Of a stretch of 64,000 nt of DNA, positions 31,456 to 42,448 are shown one piece after another. Under the pieces are notes generated by a model. That model saw nothing but the letters and a program-made list of their open reading frames with translations, made no database searches and was not told the origin of the DNA. The position numbers and the translations under genes are program-made. The stretch is from assembly GCF_001648175.1 (NCBI RefSeq), contig NZ_CP015243.1, positions 4,154,001 to 4,218,000 of the forward strand, read 5' to 3'. How positions within the stretch are numbered: position 1 is the stretch's first letter; each line of letters opens with the position of its first letter. The stretch comes from Halotalea alkalilenta. GTDB taxonomy: Bacteria; Pseudomonadota; Gammaproteobacteria; Pseudomonadales; Halomonadaceae.

Positions 31456-32571
31456 TCAGCGGATCAACGCACGCGAATCGATCGCCTCGAGCCCGAAGGC
31501 GGCGGCGATCTCTCCACGGGTCAGCACACCTTCGTGCGCATTGAGTCCGGACAAGAAGTTGCCGTTTTCCCGAAACGCCCTGCGCCACCCCTTGTCGGCC
31601 AGGGCAGCGACGTATGGCAAGGTCGCGCTGGTCAGCGCCTGGGTGGCCGTCCTCGGCACCGCACCCGGCATATTGGCGACGCAGTAATGGTTGATTCCAT
31701 CGACCAGATAGGTGGGATTGTCATGGGTGGTCGGCCGGCTGGTCTCGAAGCAGCCGCCCTGGTCGATCGCGACGTCGACCAACACGCTCCCCGGGCGCAT
31801 TTGCGCAAGCTGGGCCCGCTTGACCAGCTTCGGCGCCGCCGCTCCGGGAACCAGGACCGCACCGATCACCAGATCGGACTCCCGAATGGCCGCGGCGAGC
31901 GCGTCCTGGGTCGAATAGACCGTGCGCAAGCGCCCTCCATAGCGCTGGTCGAGCGCCTCGAGCCGCGCCAGGGAGAGATCGAACACGCTGACCTCGGCTC
32001 CCAAGCCAAGCGCCATACGGGCTGCGTTCTCACCCACTACGCCAGCGCCGATCACCGTCACCTTCGCAGGCGCCACTCCGGGGACGCCGGAAATCAGGAT
32101 CCCAGCCCCACCCTGGGCGCGCTCCAGGCTATGAGCGCCGGCCTGCACCGACATACGCCCCGCCACGCGACTCATCGGCGCGAGCAGCGGCAGCCGTCCT
32201 TCGGCATCGGTAACGGTCTCGTAAGCGATCGACGTAGCCCGACTCTCGAGCAGCCCCTCGGTCAGCGCTCGATCGGCGGCAAGGTGGAGATAGGTGAACA
32301 GCATTTGACCAGCACCGAGCCGGGCGACCTCGCCGCGCTGTGGCTCCTTGACCTTGACGATCAGCTCCGCCTCGCTCCAGAGCCTATCGACCTCCACCGT
32401 CAACTCCGCACCGGCGTCGCCGTACTCGGCGTCGCTGAAGCCCGCCCCCGCGCCCGCTCCGCGCTCGACCATCACCCGGTGGCCTCGCGCCACGAGCTCA
32501 CCCACCCCCGACGGGGTCAGGGCGACCCGATACTCATGGCTCTTGATCTCCTTGGGCAGCGCGATCTTCAT
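31456..32571 (-). CDS. ald: alanine dehydrogenase
   Basis: A 371-residue NAD-dependent enzyme that interconverts L-alanine with pyruvate and ammonia. It starts [20 protein letters not shown], which contains the catalytic-site Arg-15 region, has the substrate Lys in VKVKEP and the NAD fold [21 protein letters not shown], and includes the conserved [19 protein letters not shown] segment. The ATG at 32571 follows GGAGGTGAAG, a strong ribosome-binding site; the open frame extends 78 bp upstream but with no such signal. Length is exactly that of the family. Confidence 0.95.
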   Translation of the reverse strand: MKIALPKEIKSHEYRVALTPSGVGELVARGHRVMVERGAGAGAGFSDAEYGDAGAELTVEVDRLWSEAELIVKVKEPQRGEVARLGAGQMLFTYLHLAADRALTEGLLESRATSIAYETVTDAEGRLPLLAPMSRVAGRMSVQAGAHSLERAQGGAGILISGVPGVAPAKVTVIGAGVVGENAARMALGLGAEVSVFDLSLARLEALDQRYGGRLRTVYSTQDALAAAIRESDLVIGAVLVPGAAAPKLVKRAQLAQMRPGSVLVDVAIDQGGCFETSRPTTHDNPTYLVDGINHYCVANMPGAVPRTATQALTSATLPYVAALADKGWRRAFRENGNFLSGLNAHEGVLTRGEIAAAFGLEAIDSRALIR

Positions 32572-32681
32572 CTTCACCTCCAGATTCGCATCGATACACC
32601 CTGAGCATAGCGAAACGATCCAGACACCGCGGCCGAACCCCATTTCCATGCGCGACTCATTGGTCGCAGCCGTGAAAGGGC

Positions 32682-33872
32682 TCAGTCGCGGAAGACGCGC
32701 ACACCCAGCGCCTTGAGATAAGCGGTCTCGGGGATCGCCGGATGCACGGGATGATCCGGCCCTTGACGGCCATCGAAGAGAATCTGCGCATGGCGATCCT
32801 GATGGCGAGCAGCGCCCCTCACCACGTCGACCAACCGCTCGGGCGCCAGGTGCATCGAGCAGGAGGCCGAGACCAGCAGGCCATCACGCCCCAGCAGCCG
32901 CATCGCCTCGCGGTTGAGCCGTCCATAGGCGCGCTCCCCGTTGGGAATGTCCTTGCGCTTACGGATGAAGGCGGGAGGGTCGAGCACCACGATGTCGAAC
33001 TGCTCGCCGGCAGCCTTGAGTGAGGCCAGCGCTTCGAAGGCGTCGGATTCGAGCGTCGAAACCCGCTCGGCGACACCGTTCAGCTCGGCATTGCCGGCGA
33101 CCGCCTCGAGCGCACGAGCGGAGCTGTCGACACAGACCACCTGGGAGGCGCCATGCGCCGCGGCCTGCACGCCCCAGCCACCCACGTAGCTGAACACATC
33201 GAGCACCCGCTGCCCTTGGACCAGCCCGTTGAGCCAGGCGCGATTGACGCGGTGGTCGTAGAACCAGCCGGTCTTCTGCCCATCGACGGCCGAAGCCCGG
33301 AAGCGTACGCCGTTCTCCTCGAGCTCGATCTCACCGTCGAACTCGCCCTTGACCACCTCCACGCCCTGCTCGAGCTGCTCGAGACGGCGCCCGCTCGAAT
33401 CATTGCGCAGTACGATGACGCGAGGCTTGAGCACTTTTTCGAGTGCATCGACGATCTCGTCTCGCAGCCGATCCATGCCCAGGGTATTGAGCTGCACCAC
33501 CAGGACATCGCCGAAACGGTCGATCACAAGGCCCGGCAGCAGGTCGCCCTCGCCATGTATCAGCCGGTAGAAAGGCTTGTCGAACAAGCGCTGGCGCAGC
33601 CCGAGCGCCTGCTTGAAGCGATGGACCAGCAGCGAGCGATCGAGCCGCAGAGAGGGGTCGCGTGACACCACTCGTGCACAGATGAGCGAATTGGGATTGA
33701 CATAGGCGACACCGATCGCGCGCCCGTTGGCCTCTTCGACCAAGGCCTGGGCGCCGGCTTCGAAACCTTTCAACGGCGTTACCGCGATATCGATTTCGTT
33801 GGAGTAGAGCCACAGGTGACCGGCCTTCAAGCGGCGATCGGCATTTTTCTTCAAGCGCAAGCGTTGAGTCAC
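32682..33872 (-). CDS. rlmI: class I SAM-dependent rRNA methyltransferase (RlmI type, m5C1962 of 23S)
   Basis: A 396-residue protein with an N-terminal PUA RNA-binding domain (RLKKNADRRLKAGHLWLYSNE) and a C-terminal Rossmann methyltransferase. Visible motifs are the SAM loop LDVFSYVGGWGVQAAAHGA, the acidic D in VVCVDSSARAL, the catalytic region DIVVLDPPAFIRKRKDI and the cysteine in VSASCSMH. Length matches RlmI (396 in E. coli), and the family methylates C1962 of 23S rRNA. The gene is in line with mutM, 33 bp away. RlmK/L-type relatives share the fold, so substrate assignment is by similarity. Confidence 0.82.
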   Translation of the reverse strand: MTQRLRLKKNADRRLKAGHLWLYSNEIDIAVTPLKGFEAGAQALVEEANGRAIGVAYVNPNSLICARVVSRDPSLRLDRSLLVHRFKQALGLRQRLFDKPFYRLIHGEGDLLPGLVIDRFGDVLVVQLNTLGMDRLRDEIVDALEKVLKPRVIVLRNDSSGRRLEQLEQGVEVVKGEFDGEIELEENGVRFRASAVDGQKTGWFYDHRVNRAWLNGLVQGQRVLDVFSYVGGWGVQAAAHGASQVVCVDSSARALEAVAGNAELNGVAERVSTLESDAFEALASLKAAGEQFDIVVLDPPAFIRKRKDIPNGERAYGRLNREAMRLLGRDGLLVSASCSMHLAPERLVDVVRGAARHQDRHAQILFDGRQGPDHPVHPAIPETAYLKALGVRVFRD

Positions 33873-33905
33873 GGCAAGGAATTCCTGAAAAGGGAGGGCG
33901 ATGGT

Positions 33906-34721
33906 TCAGCGCTGGCAGGTCGCGCAGAACACGCTGGCCCGCTGCCCCAGGGTGACCTGGAGCAACGGGGCCGCACAGCGGCGGCAAGGCTCGCCAGCGC
34001 GACCGTAGACGTTGAGTCTTTGAGCGAAGTAGCCCGGTTCACCCTGGCCGCTGACGAAATCGCGCAGCGTGGTGCCACCCTGCTCGATCGCCGCGGCAAG
34101 CACCTGCTTGATCGCAACGCAGAGCAACCGGTAGCGCTCGAGCGAAATACGACCCGCCGCGCGGCGCGGATCGATGCCGGCGATGAACAGCGCCTCGGCG
34201 GCATAGATATTGCCGACGCCGACCACCACCGCGTTGTCCATGATGAAGGTCTTCACCGCCGCGCGCTTGCCCCTCGACAGCCGATGGAGGCGATCCCCAT
34301 CGAAGTCATCGGAGAGCGGCTCTGGGCCGAGGCGAATCAGTCGGCGATCGGCCAAGGGGTCGCCGGTGATGAAGTCGAGCGCGCCGAAACGGCGAGGATC
34401 ATGGTAGCGCAGCAGCCAGCCCGAACTCATCCTCAGCTCGATGTGGTCGTGCCGCTTGGGCGCGTCCTGGCCTCGGGTCAGGCGCAGGCTGCCGGACATG
34501 CCCAGATGCCAAAGCAAGTGCCCCCCACCGACCGGCAGCAGCAGGTACTTCGCCCGGCGCATGATCGACCCCACCCGCTCACCGACGACACGCTCGGCGA
34601 GATCCGCGGGTACCGGCGAGCGCAGGCGCGACTCGCGCACCGTCACTTCCTCGATACGTTCGTTCTCGACGAAGGGAGCGATTCCGCGCCTGGTGGTTTC
34701 GACTTCGGGCAGTTCGGGCAT
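33906..34721 (-). CDS. mutM: formamidopyrimidine-DNA glycosylase
   Basis: A 271-residue base-excision repair enzyme that removes 8-oxoguanine and formamidopyrimidines. The N-terminus [13 protein letters not shown] supplies the catalytic Pro-2 and Glu-3 once Met is removed. [10 protein letters not shown] contains further active-site residues, DPRRFGALD is the lesion-loop region, and the C-terminus ends in a zinc finger, CRRC...CATC. Full length. It is directly downstream of rpmB and rpmG, the conserved radC-rpmB-rpmG-mutM order. Confidence 0.96.
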   Translation of the reverse strand: MPELPEVETTRRGIAPFVENERIEEVTVRESRLRSPVPADLAERVVGERVGSIMRRAKYLLLPVGGGHLLWHLGMSGSLRLTRGQDAPKRHDHIELRMSSGWLLRYHDPRRFGALDFITGDPLADRRLIRLGPEPLSDDFDGDRLHRLSRGKRAAVKTFIMDNAVVVGVGNIYAAEALFIAGIDPRRAAGRISLERYRLLCVAIKQVLAAAIEQGGTTLRDFVSGQGEPGYFAQRLNVYGRAGEPCRRCAAPLLQVTLGQRASVFCATCQR

Positions 34722-34757
34722 GGGGCTCTTTGCTCCCGGTGAACGACCAGATACGAA

Positions 34758-34780
34758 GAACCCGGCGCTGGGCCGGGTTC
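34758..34780 (-). terminator. stem-loop between rpmG and mutM
   Basis: A 9-bp perfect stem (GAACCCGGC and GCCGGGTTC, 5-nt loop) sits in the 135-bp gap after rpmG. A second short hairpin GGCGCCTTGCGGCGCC lies at 34806-34821. The T run is weak, so partial termination or message stabilisation is likely. Confidence 0.5.
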
Positions 34781-34856
34781 CGCGTCACCGACAAAAGCCG
34801 AGCGGGCGCCTTGCGGCGCCGAACTCAGGCTTGCGATCCGAAAGGACCGCGGCGGC

Positions 34857-35012
34857 TTACTTGATCTTCGCTTCGCGGTAGATCACGTGCTTGCGCACGA
34901 CCGGGTCGAACTTCTTGAATTCCAACTTGTCAGGCGTATTACGCTTGTTCTTGTTGGTGGTGTAGAAGTGACCGGTACCTGCAGAGGAGACCAGCTTGAT
35001 CTTGTCACGCAT
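34857..35012 (-). CDS. rpmG: 50S ribosomal protein L33
   Basis: A 51-residue ribosomal protein: [19 protein letters not shown] at the start and [14 protein letters not shown] at the end. It lacks both CxxC pairs, so it is the zinc-independent form, as in E. coli. It lies about 100 bp downstream of rpmB on the same strand and is probably co-transcribed with it. The gene is shorter than usual open-frame cut-offs but unmistakable. Confidence 0.96.
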   Translation of the reverse strand: MRDKIKLVSSAGTGHFYTTNKNKRNTPDKLEFKKFDPVVRKHVIYREAKIK

Positions 35013-35115
35013 GATGATGCTCTCCGGCTCTCAACGAGCTTGATGAACGTGGACGAGACTCGGCCCGGCGGGCGCTGATGCCATCAGGGTCGCCTAATGC
35101 GACCCAATGGCAAAA

Positions 35116-35352
35116 TCAGACGCGCTCGCCGCGGGCGCGCAGCTCGCTGAGGACCTGCTCGATGCCTTTCTTGTCGATGATGCGCATTCCCTTGGAGGAT
35201 ACGCGCAGCTTGACGAAGCGTTTCTCGCCTTCGACCCAGAAGCGATGGGTGTGCAGGTTCGGAACGAACCGGCGACGCGTCTTGCGCTGGGAGTGTGAAA
35301 CGTTGTTACCCGTCACCGGACGCTTGCCGGTGACCTGACATACCTGGGACAT
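35116..35352 (-). CDS. rpmB: 50S ribosomal protein L28
   Basis: A 78-residue ribosomal protein starting [20 protein letters not shown], with the family-typical [16 protein letters not shown] segment and the end [11 protein letters not shown]. The ATG at 35352 gives the exact E. coli length; an in-frame start four codons earlier is possible but unlikely. It is the first gene of the rpmB-rpmG pair, behind a leader of about 300 nt. Confidence 0.97.
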   Translation of the reverse strand: MSQVCQVTGKRPVTGNNVSHSQRKTRRRFVPNLHTHRFWVEGEKRFVKLRVSSKGMRIIDKKGIEQVLSELRARGERV

Positions 35353-35660
35353 GCGTGCCTCCAACCGTTAGCCTGGCCGATCGAACTCGTGGGTGACGGG
35401 TCCAACCAGAAATCGTCTGTTCGAAGCGAACCCGCAACGGCCCGGTCGAGCAATCTCGATCGATCGCTTTCGCGAAGCCTCGTCACGGACGTATCTACGG
35501 GGATACTCGACCACTAACGCAAACACAAAGGGGCGGTGATCGTCGCGACGCACGGGAAGATTCGAATACCAAATTGACCTTGATGATGCCACGGGAACCA
35601 ATGCGTCGATGAACGCTGAGAGGAACTCACCACGGGCACCTTAGATATCAAAGGCCGCAT
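35353..35660 (-). other. long 5' leader of rpmB
   Basis: About 300 nt separate the promoter at 35661-35689 from the rpmB start, with no gene inside. I see no familiar riboswitch. Short inverted repeats such as CGATCGATCG and CTTTCGCGAAG near 35455-35480 could form local hairpins. A leader of this size in front of a ribosomal protein operon leaves room for autoregulation. Confidence 0.4.
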
Positions 35661-35689
35661 TTTATAGCAGAACGCGGGACAAGCGGCAA
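35661..35689 (-). promoter_or_regulatory. sigma-70 promoter for rpmB-rpmG
   Basis: On the minus strand TTGCCG (35684-35689) and TATAAA (35661-35666, extending to TATAAAAT) are 17 bp apart. The promoter lies immediately after the radC stop and points at rpmB. Confidence 0.65.
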
Positions 35690-35699
35690 CCCTGGGATG

Positions 35700-36374
35700 T
35701 CACAACCAGCCACGCTCCGCGAACGAGGTCATCTCGCCATCCCCGATGACGAAGTGGTCAAGCACCCGTACATCGACCAGCCCAAGCGCCTCGCGCAACC
35801 GGTGGGTGATGCGCCGGTCCGCTTCGCTCGGCTCAGAGACGCCGGACGGGTGGTTGTGGGCGAAGATGACCGCACCGGCGCCCAGCGCCAGGGTTCGCTT
35901 GACCACCTCGCGAGGATAGACCGCGGCGGCATCGAGCGTACCGCTGAACAGCCGCTCGAAACGCAGCATTCTATGCTGGTTATCGAGAAACATCGCCGCG
36001 AACACCTCGTGATCGAAATCTCGCATCTGCGCGTGCAGGAACTGACGCACAGCGCCTGGGGAATCGAAAGCGCTCGAGCGCATCAGCTGCGCTTCATAGT
36101 GCCGCCTCGCAAGCTCCAGCGCGGCCTGGAGCGTCACGTAGGCCGCCTCGCCCAAGCCATGACCGGCACAGAAGCGAGCGCGATCGGCGTCCAGCAGCGG
36201 CCTCAGGCCATCGAACTCGATGAGACGATCGCGGGCGAGATCCACCGCGGAGCGCCCGGCGACGCCGACCCTCAGGAAGATCGCCAACAGCTCCGCGTCC
36301 GACAGTGCGGCACACCCGTGGCGGAGAAGTTTTTCCCGGGGCCGTTCGGCCAGCGGCCATTGCTTGATGCTCAT
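35700..36374 (-). CDS. radC: RadC/JAMM-domain protein
   Basis: A 224-residue RadC-family protein, close to the 222 of E. coli. The N-terminal helical part starts [17 protein letters not shown], and the C-terminal JAB/MPN+ metalloprotease-like domain carries [14 protein letters not shown], the metal-binding JAMM motif. The start at 36374 matches family proteins; 14 upstream residues in frame are not supported. The biochemical role of RadC is unsettled, and a function in DNA repair is not firmly established. It is followed by rpmB, as in enteric bacteria. Confidence 0.93.
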   Translation of the reverse strand: MSIKQWPLAERPREKLLRHGCAALSDAELLAIFLRVGVAGRSAVDLARDRLIEFDGLRPLLDADRARFCAGHGLGEAAYVTLQAALELARRHYEAQLMRSSAFDSPGAVRQFLHAQMRDFDHEVFAAMFLDNQHRMLRFERLFSGTLDAAAVYPREVVKRTLALGAGAVIFAHNHPSGVSEPSEADRRITHRLREALGLVDVRVLDHFVIGDGEMTSFAERGWL

Positions 36375-36568
36375 CTGCATTTCCCCCGGTGCGACTCGAT
36401 ACCCCTTCATCGGCATCGCCGCGGGTCGATTGACCCCCGGGTCGTTCCCAGCAATGACTCGCAGGCGCGATCAGCCGACAGGCTGATATACTCCGGCGGA
36501 CGCGCGTCAAATGATCCCTGCGTTCATCCAGGTAGAACGCTCCACCACGAAACGAAGGAAGCTGAGAC

Positions 36569-37264
36569 ATGGTCAAGCTGGTACTCGTCCGTCACGGCGA
36601 AAGCGAGTGGAACAAGGCCAACCTGTTCACTGGTTGGGTCGATGTCGACCTCTCGGAACAGGGCGTCGAGGAAGCCAAACGCGCCGGTCGTCGGCTCAAG
36701 GCGGCGGGGCTTAGCTTCGACATCGCCTATACCTCGGTGCTCAAACGGGCGATCAAGACGCTCCACTATGCGCTCGAAGAACTCGATCAGCTGTGGATCG
36801 AGGAGCACAAGTCGTGGCGGCTCAACGAGCGCCACTATGGCGGCCTGTCAGGACTCGACAAAAAAGAGACGGCGGAGAAATACGGCGCCGAGCAGGTGCA
36901 TATCTGGCGCCGCAGCTACGATGAACTGCCCCCCCTGCTCGACCGCGACAGCCCTTATCATCCGGCCAACGATCCGCGTTACAAAGACCTCGATCCGCGC
37001 TCGCTGCCGTCCGGTGAGAACCTCAAGGTGACCCTGGAACGGGTGATCCCCTTCTGGCAGGATCGCATCGCCCCACAGCTTCGCGACGGTCGTACCGTGC
37101 TGGTTGCCGCCCACGGCAACAGCCTGCGAGCGCTGGTGAAGTATCTCGAGTCGATCAGCGACGAAGAGATCATGAACCTCAACATCCCCACCGGCGTGCC
37201 ATTGGTCTACGAGCTCAGTGACGACCTCGCGGTGGAGAAAAAGTACTACCTCGAGCGCGACTGA
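36569..37264 (+). CDS. gpmA: 2,3-bisphosphoglycerate-dependent phosphoglycerate mutase
   Basis: A 231-residue glycolytic enzyme interconverting 3- and 2-phosphoglycerate. The phosphohistidine motif is [11 protein letters not shown] (His-9), and [17 protein letters not shown] and the second histidine in [17 protein letters not shown] complete the active site. It is about 19 residues shorter than E. coli GpmA, mainly at the C-terminus, which is common in related bacteria. It is preceded by GGAAG and diverges from radC across 194 bp. Confidence 0.94.
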   Translation: MVKLVLVRHGESEWNKANLFTGWVDVDLSEQGVEEAKRAGRRLKAAGLSFDIAYTSVLKRAIKTLHYALEELDQLWIEEHKSWRLNERHYGGLSGLDKKETAEKYGAEQVHIWRRSYDELPPLLDRDSPYHPANDPRYKDLDPRSLPSGENLKVTLERVIPFWQDRIAPQLRDGRTVLVAAHGNSLRALVKYLESISDEEIMNLNIPTGVPLVYELSDDLAVEKKYYLERD

Positions 37265-37309
37265 GCGACCCGACGTCGTAGTGCTCTACCCTGGCCCCGG
37301 GAGATAACG

Positions 37310-38551
37310 ATGTTCGCCTCTCACCGCACCGGCACCTTGCTCGGCACTCGCATCCTGCTCGGCGTCAGCGGCGGCATCGCCGCCTACAAGAGCGCGGTGC
37401 TCGCGCGCCTGTTGAAAAAAGCAGGGGCCGAGGTGCGGGTGGTGATGACCGAAGGCGCCCAAGCTTTCATCCAGCCGCTCACCTTCCAGGCGCTTACCGG
37501 CGAACCGGTGGGGACGTCGCTGCTGGACCCGGAGGCCGAGGCGGGCATGGGGCATATCGAGCTCGCTCGCTGGGCCGAACTGATCCTGATCGCGCCGGCC
37601 AGCGCCAATCTCATCGCCCGTCTCTCCAGGGGACACGCCGATGACCTGCTCACCACGCTGTGCTTGGCGAGCGGCGCCGAGCGCATGCTTGCACCGGCGA
37701 TGAACCAGCAGATGTGGGCCCATCCCGCGGTGCAGGAGAACGTCGACAGGCTGAAGGCCCAGGGCTGGGGGATCCTCGGCCCGGACGCGGGCGAGCAGGC
37801 CTGCGGCGATATCGGTAGCGGACGGATGATGGAGCCGGAAGCGATCATCGATACGCTCCAGGCCTCGCCGGGCCAGCGTCCGGCGGAAGGTCTCGAGATA
37901 GTCATCACCGCCGGCCCGACCCGGGAGGCCATCGACCCGGTTCGCTACCTGACCAACCACAGCTCCGGCAAGATGGGCTATGCCCTCGCCGCCGCCGCCC
38001 AAGCGCTCGGCGCCACTGTCACGCTGATCAGCGGGCCGGTGCGGCTGGCCACCCCGCCCGGCGTGGCGCGAGTCGATGTCGACAGCGCAGAGCAGATGCT
38101 CGATGCCGCCGAACGCGCAGCCATGACGGCGGACATCTTCATCGCTGCCGCGGCGGTGGCGGACTACCGTCCGGCCACCGCCGCGGAGCAGAAGATCAAG
38201 AAAGGCAGCGAAGACGAGCTGGTCCTGCGCCTGATCAAGAACCCAGACGTCGTTGCCACCATCGCGGCAGGCGAGAACGCCCCCTTCACCGTGGGGTTCG
38301 CCGCGGAGACCGAGGCGCTCGAGCATCACGCGCTCGACAAACTCGAGCGCAAGCGGCTGATGATGATCGTCGCCAACCAGGTCGGCGGCGGCCTCGGCTT
38401 CGACCGCGACGACAACGCAGCGACGCTTTACTGGCGCGAACCAGAAGAGCAGATACGCAGCGAGCGCTTCGACGCCCAGCCCAAGAGCGCGCTGGCCGAG
38501 AAGCTGATCATGCGGATCGTTGCCCACTATCGCAGCGCGACAAGCGCCTGA
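37310..38551 (+). CDS. coaBC: bifunctional phosphopantothenoylcysteine decarboxylase/phosphopantothenate-cysteine ligase
   Basis: A 413-residue coenzyme A biosynthesis enzyme. The N-terminal CoaC flavoprotein domain shows LLGVSGGIAAYKS, the catalytic His in GHIELARWAEL, PASANLIARLSRG and LAPAMNQQMW. The C-terminal CoaB ligase domain begins near residue 195 with ITAGPTREAIDPVRYLTNHS and includes the nucleotide-contacting lysine region KIKKGSEDELVLRLIKNPD. It is full length and followed after 30 bp by dut, the conserved dfp-dut order. Confidence 0.96.
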   Translation: MFASHRTGTLLGTRILLGVSGGIAAYKSAVLARLLKKAGAEVRVVMTEGAQAFIQPLTFQALTGEPVGTSLLDPEAEAGMGHIELARWAELILIAPASANLIARLSRGHADDLLTTLCLASGAERMLAPAMNQQMWAHPAVQENVDRLKAQGWGILGPDAGEQACGDIGSGRMMEPEAIIDTLQASPGQRPAEGLEIVITAGPTREAIDPVRYLTNHSSGKMGYALAAAAQALGATVTLISGPVRLATPPGVARVDVDSAEQMLDAAERAAMTADIFIAAAAVADYRPATAAEQKIKKGSEDELVLRLIKNPDVVATIAAGENAPFTVGFAAETEALEHHALDKLERKRLMMIVANQVGGGLGFDRDDNAATLYWREPEEQIRSERFDAQPKSALAEKLIMRIVAHYRSATSA

Positions 38552-38581
38552 ACCCATACCCAGAACCAGGAGAGCACTTCG

Positions 38582-39969
<1,388 letters not shown>

Positions 39970-40004
39970 GCACATCCACGAAGCGACCATAACGAATCGA
40001 CGCC

Positions 40005-40628
40005 ATGACGCAGGAAACCCAAGCGACCTCCCGCCGCGAGCAGATTCTCCAGACGCTCGCGGAGATGCTCGAGCAGGAGAACGGTGGACGGATCACCACT
40101 GCGGCACTCGCCCGTCAGGTCGGCGTCTCCGAGGCAGCTCTCTATCGCCACTTCCCCAGCAAGGCCAAGATGTTCGAAGCCTTGATCGGCTTCATCGAAC
40201 AGTCGGTGTTCGAGCGCATCCAGGCGATCATCGAGGGTACCCGGCGCGACCAGGCCCCGGCGAGCGAATGCATACGCCTGATCCTCACCCTGGTACTCAC
40301 CTTCGCCTCGCGCAATCCTGGCCTCTGCCGGCTGCTCAATGGCGAGATCCTGAGTGGCGACGTCGCCCGTCTTCGCCCACGCATGGCGCAGTTCTTCGAG
40401 CGGCTCGAGACCCAGCTCAAGCAAGTACTGCGTGAGGCCGAGATCCAGCAGGGGCTGCGCCTGCCGAGCACGGTGACGACCTATGCCAACCTGCTGATGA
40501 GCGTCATCGAGGGCCGCATCGGTCAATACGTGCGCAGCGGCTTCCGTCGAGCGCCCACTGAGCTATGGGAAGACCAGTGGCAGCTGTTGGCGGCCCCTCT
40601 CACCGGCCTCGCCCACCTTCGCCCGTGA
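40005..40628 (+). CDS. slmA: nucleoid occlusion factor SlmA
   Basis: A 207-residue TetR-fold protein that binds chromosomal sites and blocks FtsZ assembly over the nucleoid. The helix-turn-helix ITTAALARQVGVSEAALYRHF followed by PSKAKMFEALIGFIE is near-identical in style to SlmA. The rest is the all-helical dimerisation domain (ASRNPGLCRLLNGEIL). Position after coaBC-dut-argB supports the name, since dfp-dut-slmA is conserved. Its terminator just downstream is split by an inserted element. Confidence 0.93.
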   Translation: MTQETQATSRREQILQTLAEMLEQENGGRITTAALARQVGVSEAALYRHFPSKAKMFEALIGFIEQSVFERIQAIIEGTRRDQAPASECIRLILTLVLTFASRNPGLCRLLNGEILSGDVARLRPRMAQFFERLETQLKQVLREAEIQQGLRLPSTVTTYANLLMSVIEGRIGQYVRSGFRRAPTELWEDQWQLLAAPLTGLAHLRP

Positions 40629-40650
40629 CAGCCACTGGACGGGCATGAGA

Positions 40651-40665
40651 AAAAGCCCCGGCGCC
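40651..40665 (+). terminator. left arm of the slmA/rpoH terminator, split by insertion
   Basis: AAAAGCCCCGGCGCC, 22 bp after the slmA stop, is the exact reverse complement of the arm at 42505-42519. Joined without the intervening element and one CTT copy, the two give a 15-bp hairpin with loop TTGC and flanking A and T runs, a bidirectional terminator. In the present arrangement the arms are 1.84 kb apart. Confidence 0.75.
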
Positions 40666-40702
40666 TTTGAACTGCCCCCCAATAGTTGGACGGTTGGTTC
40701 TC

Positions 40703-40960
40703 TCAGCCGGTGGCCATGGCCTGAGTCCTGTACTGTACGGGGCTCAGGCCTTTTAGTTTCATTTTGATCCGCTCGTGGTTGTAGTAATCGATGTAACGAT
40801 CGAGACCTCGCTGCAGCTTCTCAACATTATCGAACGGCTCAGGTGAAAGTATTCGGCCTTCAGGGTACCAAGGAAGCTCTCCATCGCGGCATTGTCCAGG
40901 CAGTTGCCCTGGCGTGACATGCTTTGGGTCAGCGCCTGTCTGCCGCAAAACGGCGGTGAA
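40703..40960 (-). pseudogene. IS3 family transposase OrfB, C-terminal remnant
   Basis: Two minus-strand frames together encode the end of an IS150/IS3-type DDE transposase. The first contains [20 protein letters not shown], whose Glu is the last residue of the DDE triad, and runs to EYFHLS. After a frameshift near 40835 the second continues [38 protein letters not shown] and a stop. Everything upstream, including both catalytic Asp residues, is missing. It is a fragment, truncated and frameshifted. Confidence 0.85.
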
Positions 40961-40987
40961 GCTACGGTAGCCATAGCATGCACGTTC

Positions 40988-41374
40988 TCAGATCCACACA
41001 TCATTCTGGGCCGTCCGCTCTCCCGTCCAGTCGCCCGTGTTCAACACGCCGCGCGGCTCGATCAGCATCAGTTTGACTTCATGCTCAGCATAGGGCTTGT
41101 GCTCGACCCCTTTGGGAACGACATACAGCTCGCCTTGCCGCAGCAAGACGTTGCCATCGCGGAAGTCAATGCGCAGCTCGCCCTCAAGCACAAGGAAGGC
41201 TTCGTCGGTATCTGCGTGAGTGTGCCAAACGAAGTGGCCTTCCAGGCGAACGATCTTGAATTGGTAGTCGTTCATTTCAGCGACGACCTTGGGCGTCCAT
41301 TGCTCGCTGAAAAGCGCGAACTTCTGCGCAAAGTTGATGCCGTGTTGGCGGCCTGTGCCGGGTGTCGGTGTCAT
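40988..41374 (-). CDS. single-domain cupin protein
   Basis: A 128-residue small beta-barrel protein. The first cupin motif is visible as [20 protein letters not shown] (metal-binding His, His and Glu) and the second as [16 protein letters not shown] (His). All four usual metal ligands appear present. The ATG at 41374 follows AGGATTTCAGC; the open frame extends upstream without support. It lies 89 bp downstream of an AraC-type gene on the same strand, both inside the IS3-bounded cassette. The substrate or enzymatic role is unknown; small stand-alone cupins include isomerases, dioxygenases and ligand sensors. Confidence 0.8.
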   Translation of the reverse strand: MTPTPGTGRQHGINFAQKFALFSEQWTPKVVAEMNDYQFKIVRLEGHFVWHTHADTDEAFLVLEGELRIDFRDGNVLLRQGELYVVPKGVEHKPYAEHEVKLMLIEPRGVLNTGDWTGERTAQNDVWI

Positions 41375-41463
41375 GCTGAAATCCTGATGAAAGCCAGAAG
41401 TCAGCATGTTAGAAAAGCACCGCCTGCGGGTCTTGCACGATCGTGCAGGTCGCTGCCGTGAAC

Positions 41464-42279
41464 CTACCGGGGCCGCTTGATCCGTTTCAGCCATCGCGCC
41501 GGGGGAACGCCATAGGCCGAGGTGAACTGGCGCGCCATATGGCTCTGGTCGAAGAAACCAGCCCTCAGCGCCGATTCGGCGATGGTCAGGCCCGACAGCA
41601 TCAGCCGCCGGGAGAAATCGAGGCGGCGCATCGTCAGATAACGATAGGGACTGGTGCCGTAGAGCGACCGGAAATCCCGGCATAGCTGCCAGCGATCCAA
41701 GCCACTGGTTTCTGCCAGCGTATCCAGCGTGATGATTTGATCCAGCGCGTCATGGATATAGGCCCGAGCACGTTCCACTGCGATGAAATCGGGATGACGC
41801 CGGATACGGCGCTGCCCGGCAACGGCGACCAAGGCATGCGCCAGGTCGTGCAGCGCATCTTCTTCTTCCATCGGGTCGATGCCCGCATCCATGCCTTGCA
41901 GCAAGGGCGCCAGTGCGGCCTGGAGCCGTGGATCGCTGGACAGACCGCCCTCGATGAAGGGGAGCGGCTTGCCGCCGAGAATCTGTTGGATCAAGGAAGG
42001 CTCGATGTACGCCATCCGGTAGTGAAAGCCGGCCTCGGTGCCCGCCTCGCCATCATGGAGTTCATCGGGATGCAACACCAGGATGGTTCCGGGCAGGCTA
42101 TGGCGCTGGGCGCGGCGATACTGGAAGCTCTGCACGCCCGCCAGGGTGAGGCCAATGGCATAGGTGTCGTGTCGATGCGGGGCGTAACCGTACCCGCCGA
42201 AATAGGCTTCGATGCGCTCGATCTTTCCCGGTCGGGTGGCGTGCTGAACCCAATCGTAAGGTGTTGTTGTTTTAGCCAT
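41464..42279 (-). CDS. AraC family transcriptional regulator
   Basis: A 271-residue regulator with an N-terminal cupin-like sensing domain (GYGYAPHRHDTYAIGLTLAG, LHPDELHDGEAG) and a C-terminal pair of helix-turn-helix motifs (TLDTLAETSGLDRWQLCRDF and IAESALRAGFFDQSHMARQF). The start MAKTTTPYDWV at 42279 fits the domain; ATG codons 15 and 33 bp upstream are alternatives. It probably controls the cupin gene that follows. It is the largest passenger of the IS3-bounded cassette, and no relative lies nearby in the window. Confidence 0.85.
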   Translation of the reverse strand: MAKTTTPYDWVQHATRPGKIERIEAYFGGYGYAPHRHDTYAIGLTLAGVQSFQYRRAQRHSLPGTILVLHPDELHDGEAGTEAGFHYRMAYIEPSLIQQILGGKPLPFIEGGLSSDPRLQAALAPLLQGMDAGIDPMEEEDALHDLAHALVAVAGQRRIRRHPDFIAVERARAYIHDALDQIITLDTLAETSGLDRWQLCRDFRSLYGTSPYRYLTMRRLDFSRRLMLSGLTIAESALRAGFFDQSHMARQFTSAYGVPPARWLKRIKRPR

Positions 42280-42448
42280 CCTGTTTTTCCACATAGAAAC
42301 GCGGCCTGACAAGGAATCGGCACACAGGTTCGCAATCCTACTTCCCTACGAGGAATTGCAGGTAGAAAAACTGAAGCATCGAATGACACCTGGTTCGGTC
42401 GCGTCGGCGTTTTCGCCGCCGGGCTTTCGGGCTGCGCCCCGCCGCAAC

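Noticed and set aside
34857..35012. L33 lacking CxxC motifs as a damaged zinc ribbon
   Set aside because: Zinc-independent L33 of this length is the normal form in E. coli and relatives.
36569..37264. gpmA as C-terminally truncated
   Set aside because: It is about 19 residues shorter than the E. coli enzyme, but all active-site motifs are present and shorter forms are common.
40703..41004. A small intact transposase gene at the cassette left end
   Set aside because: The two frames are pieces of one OrfB C-terminus separated by a frameshift, and the first two catalytic Asp residues are missing.
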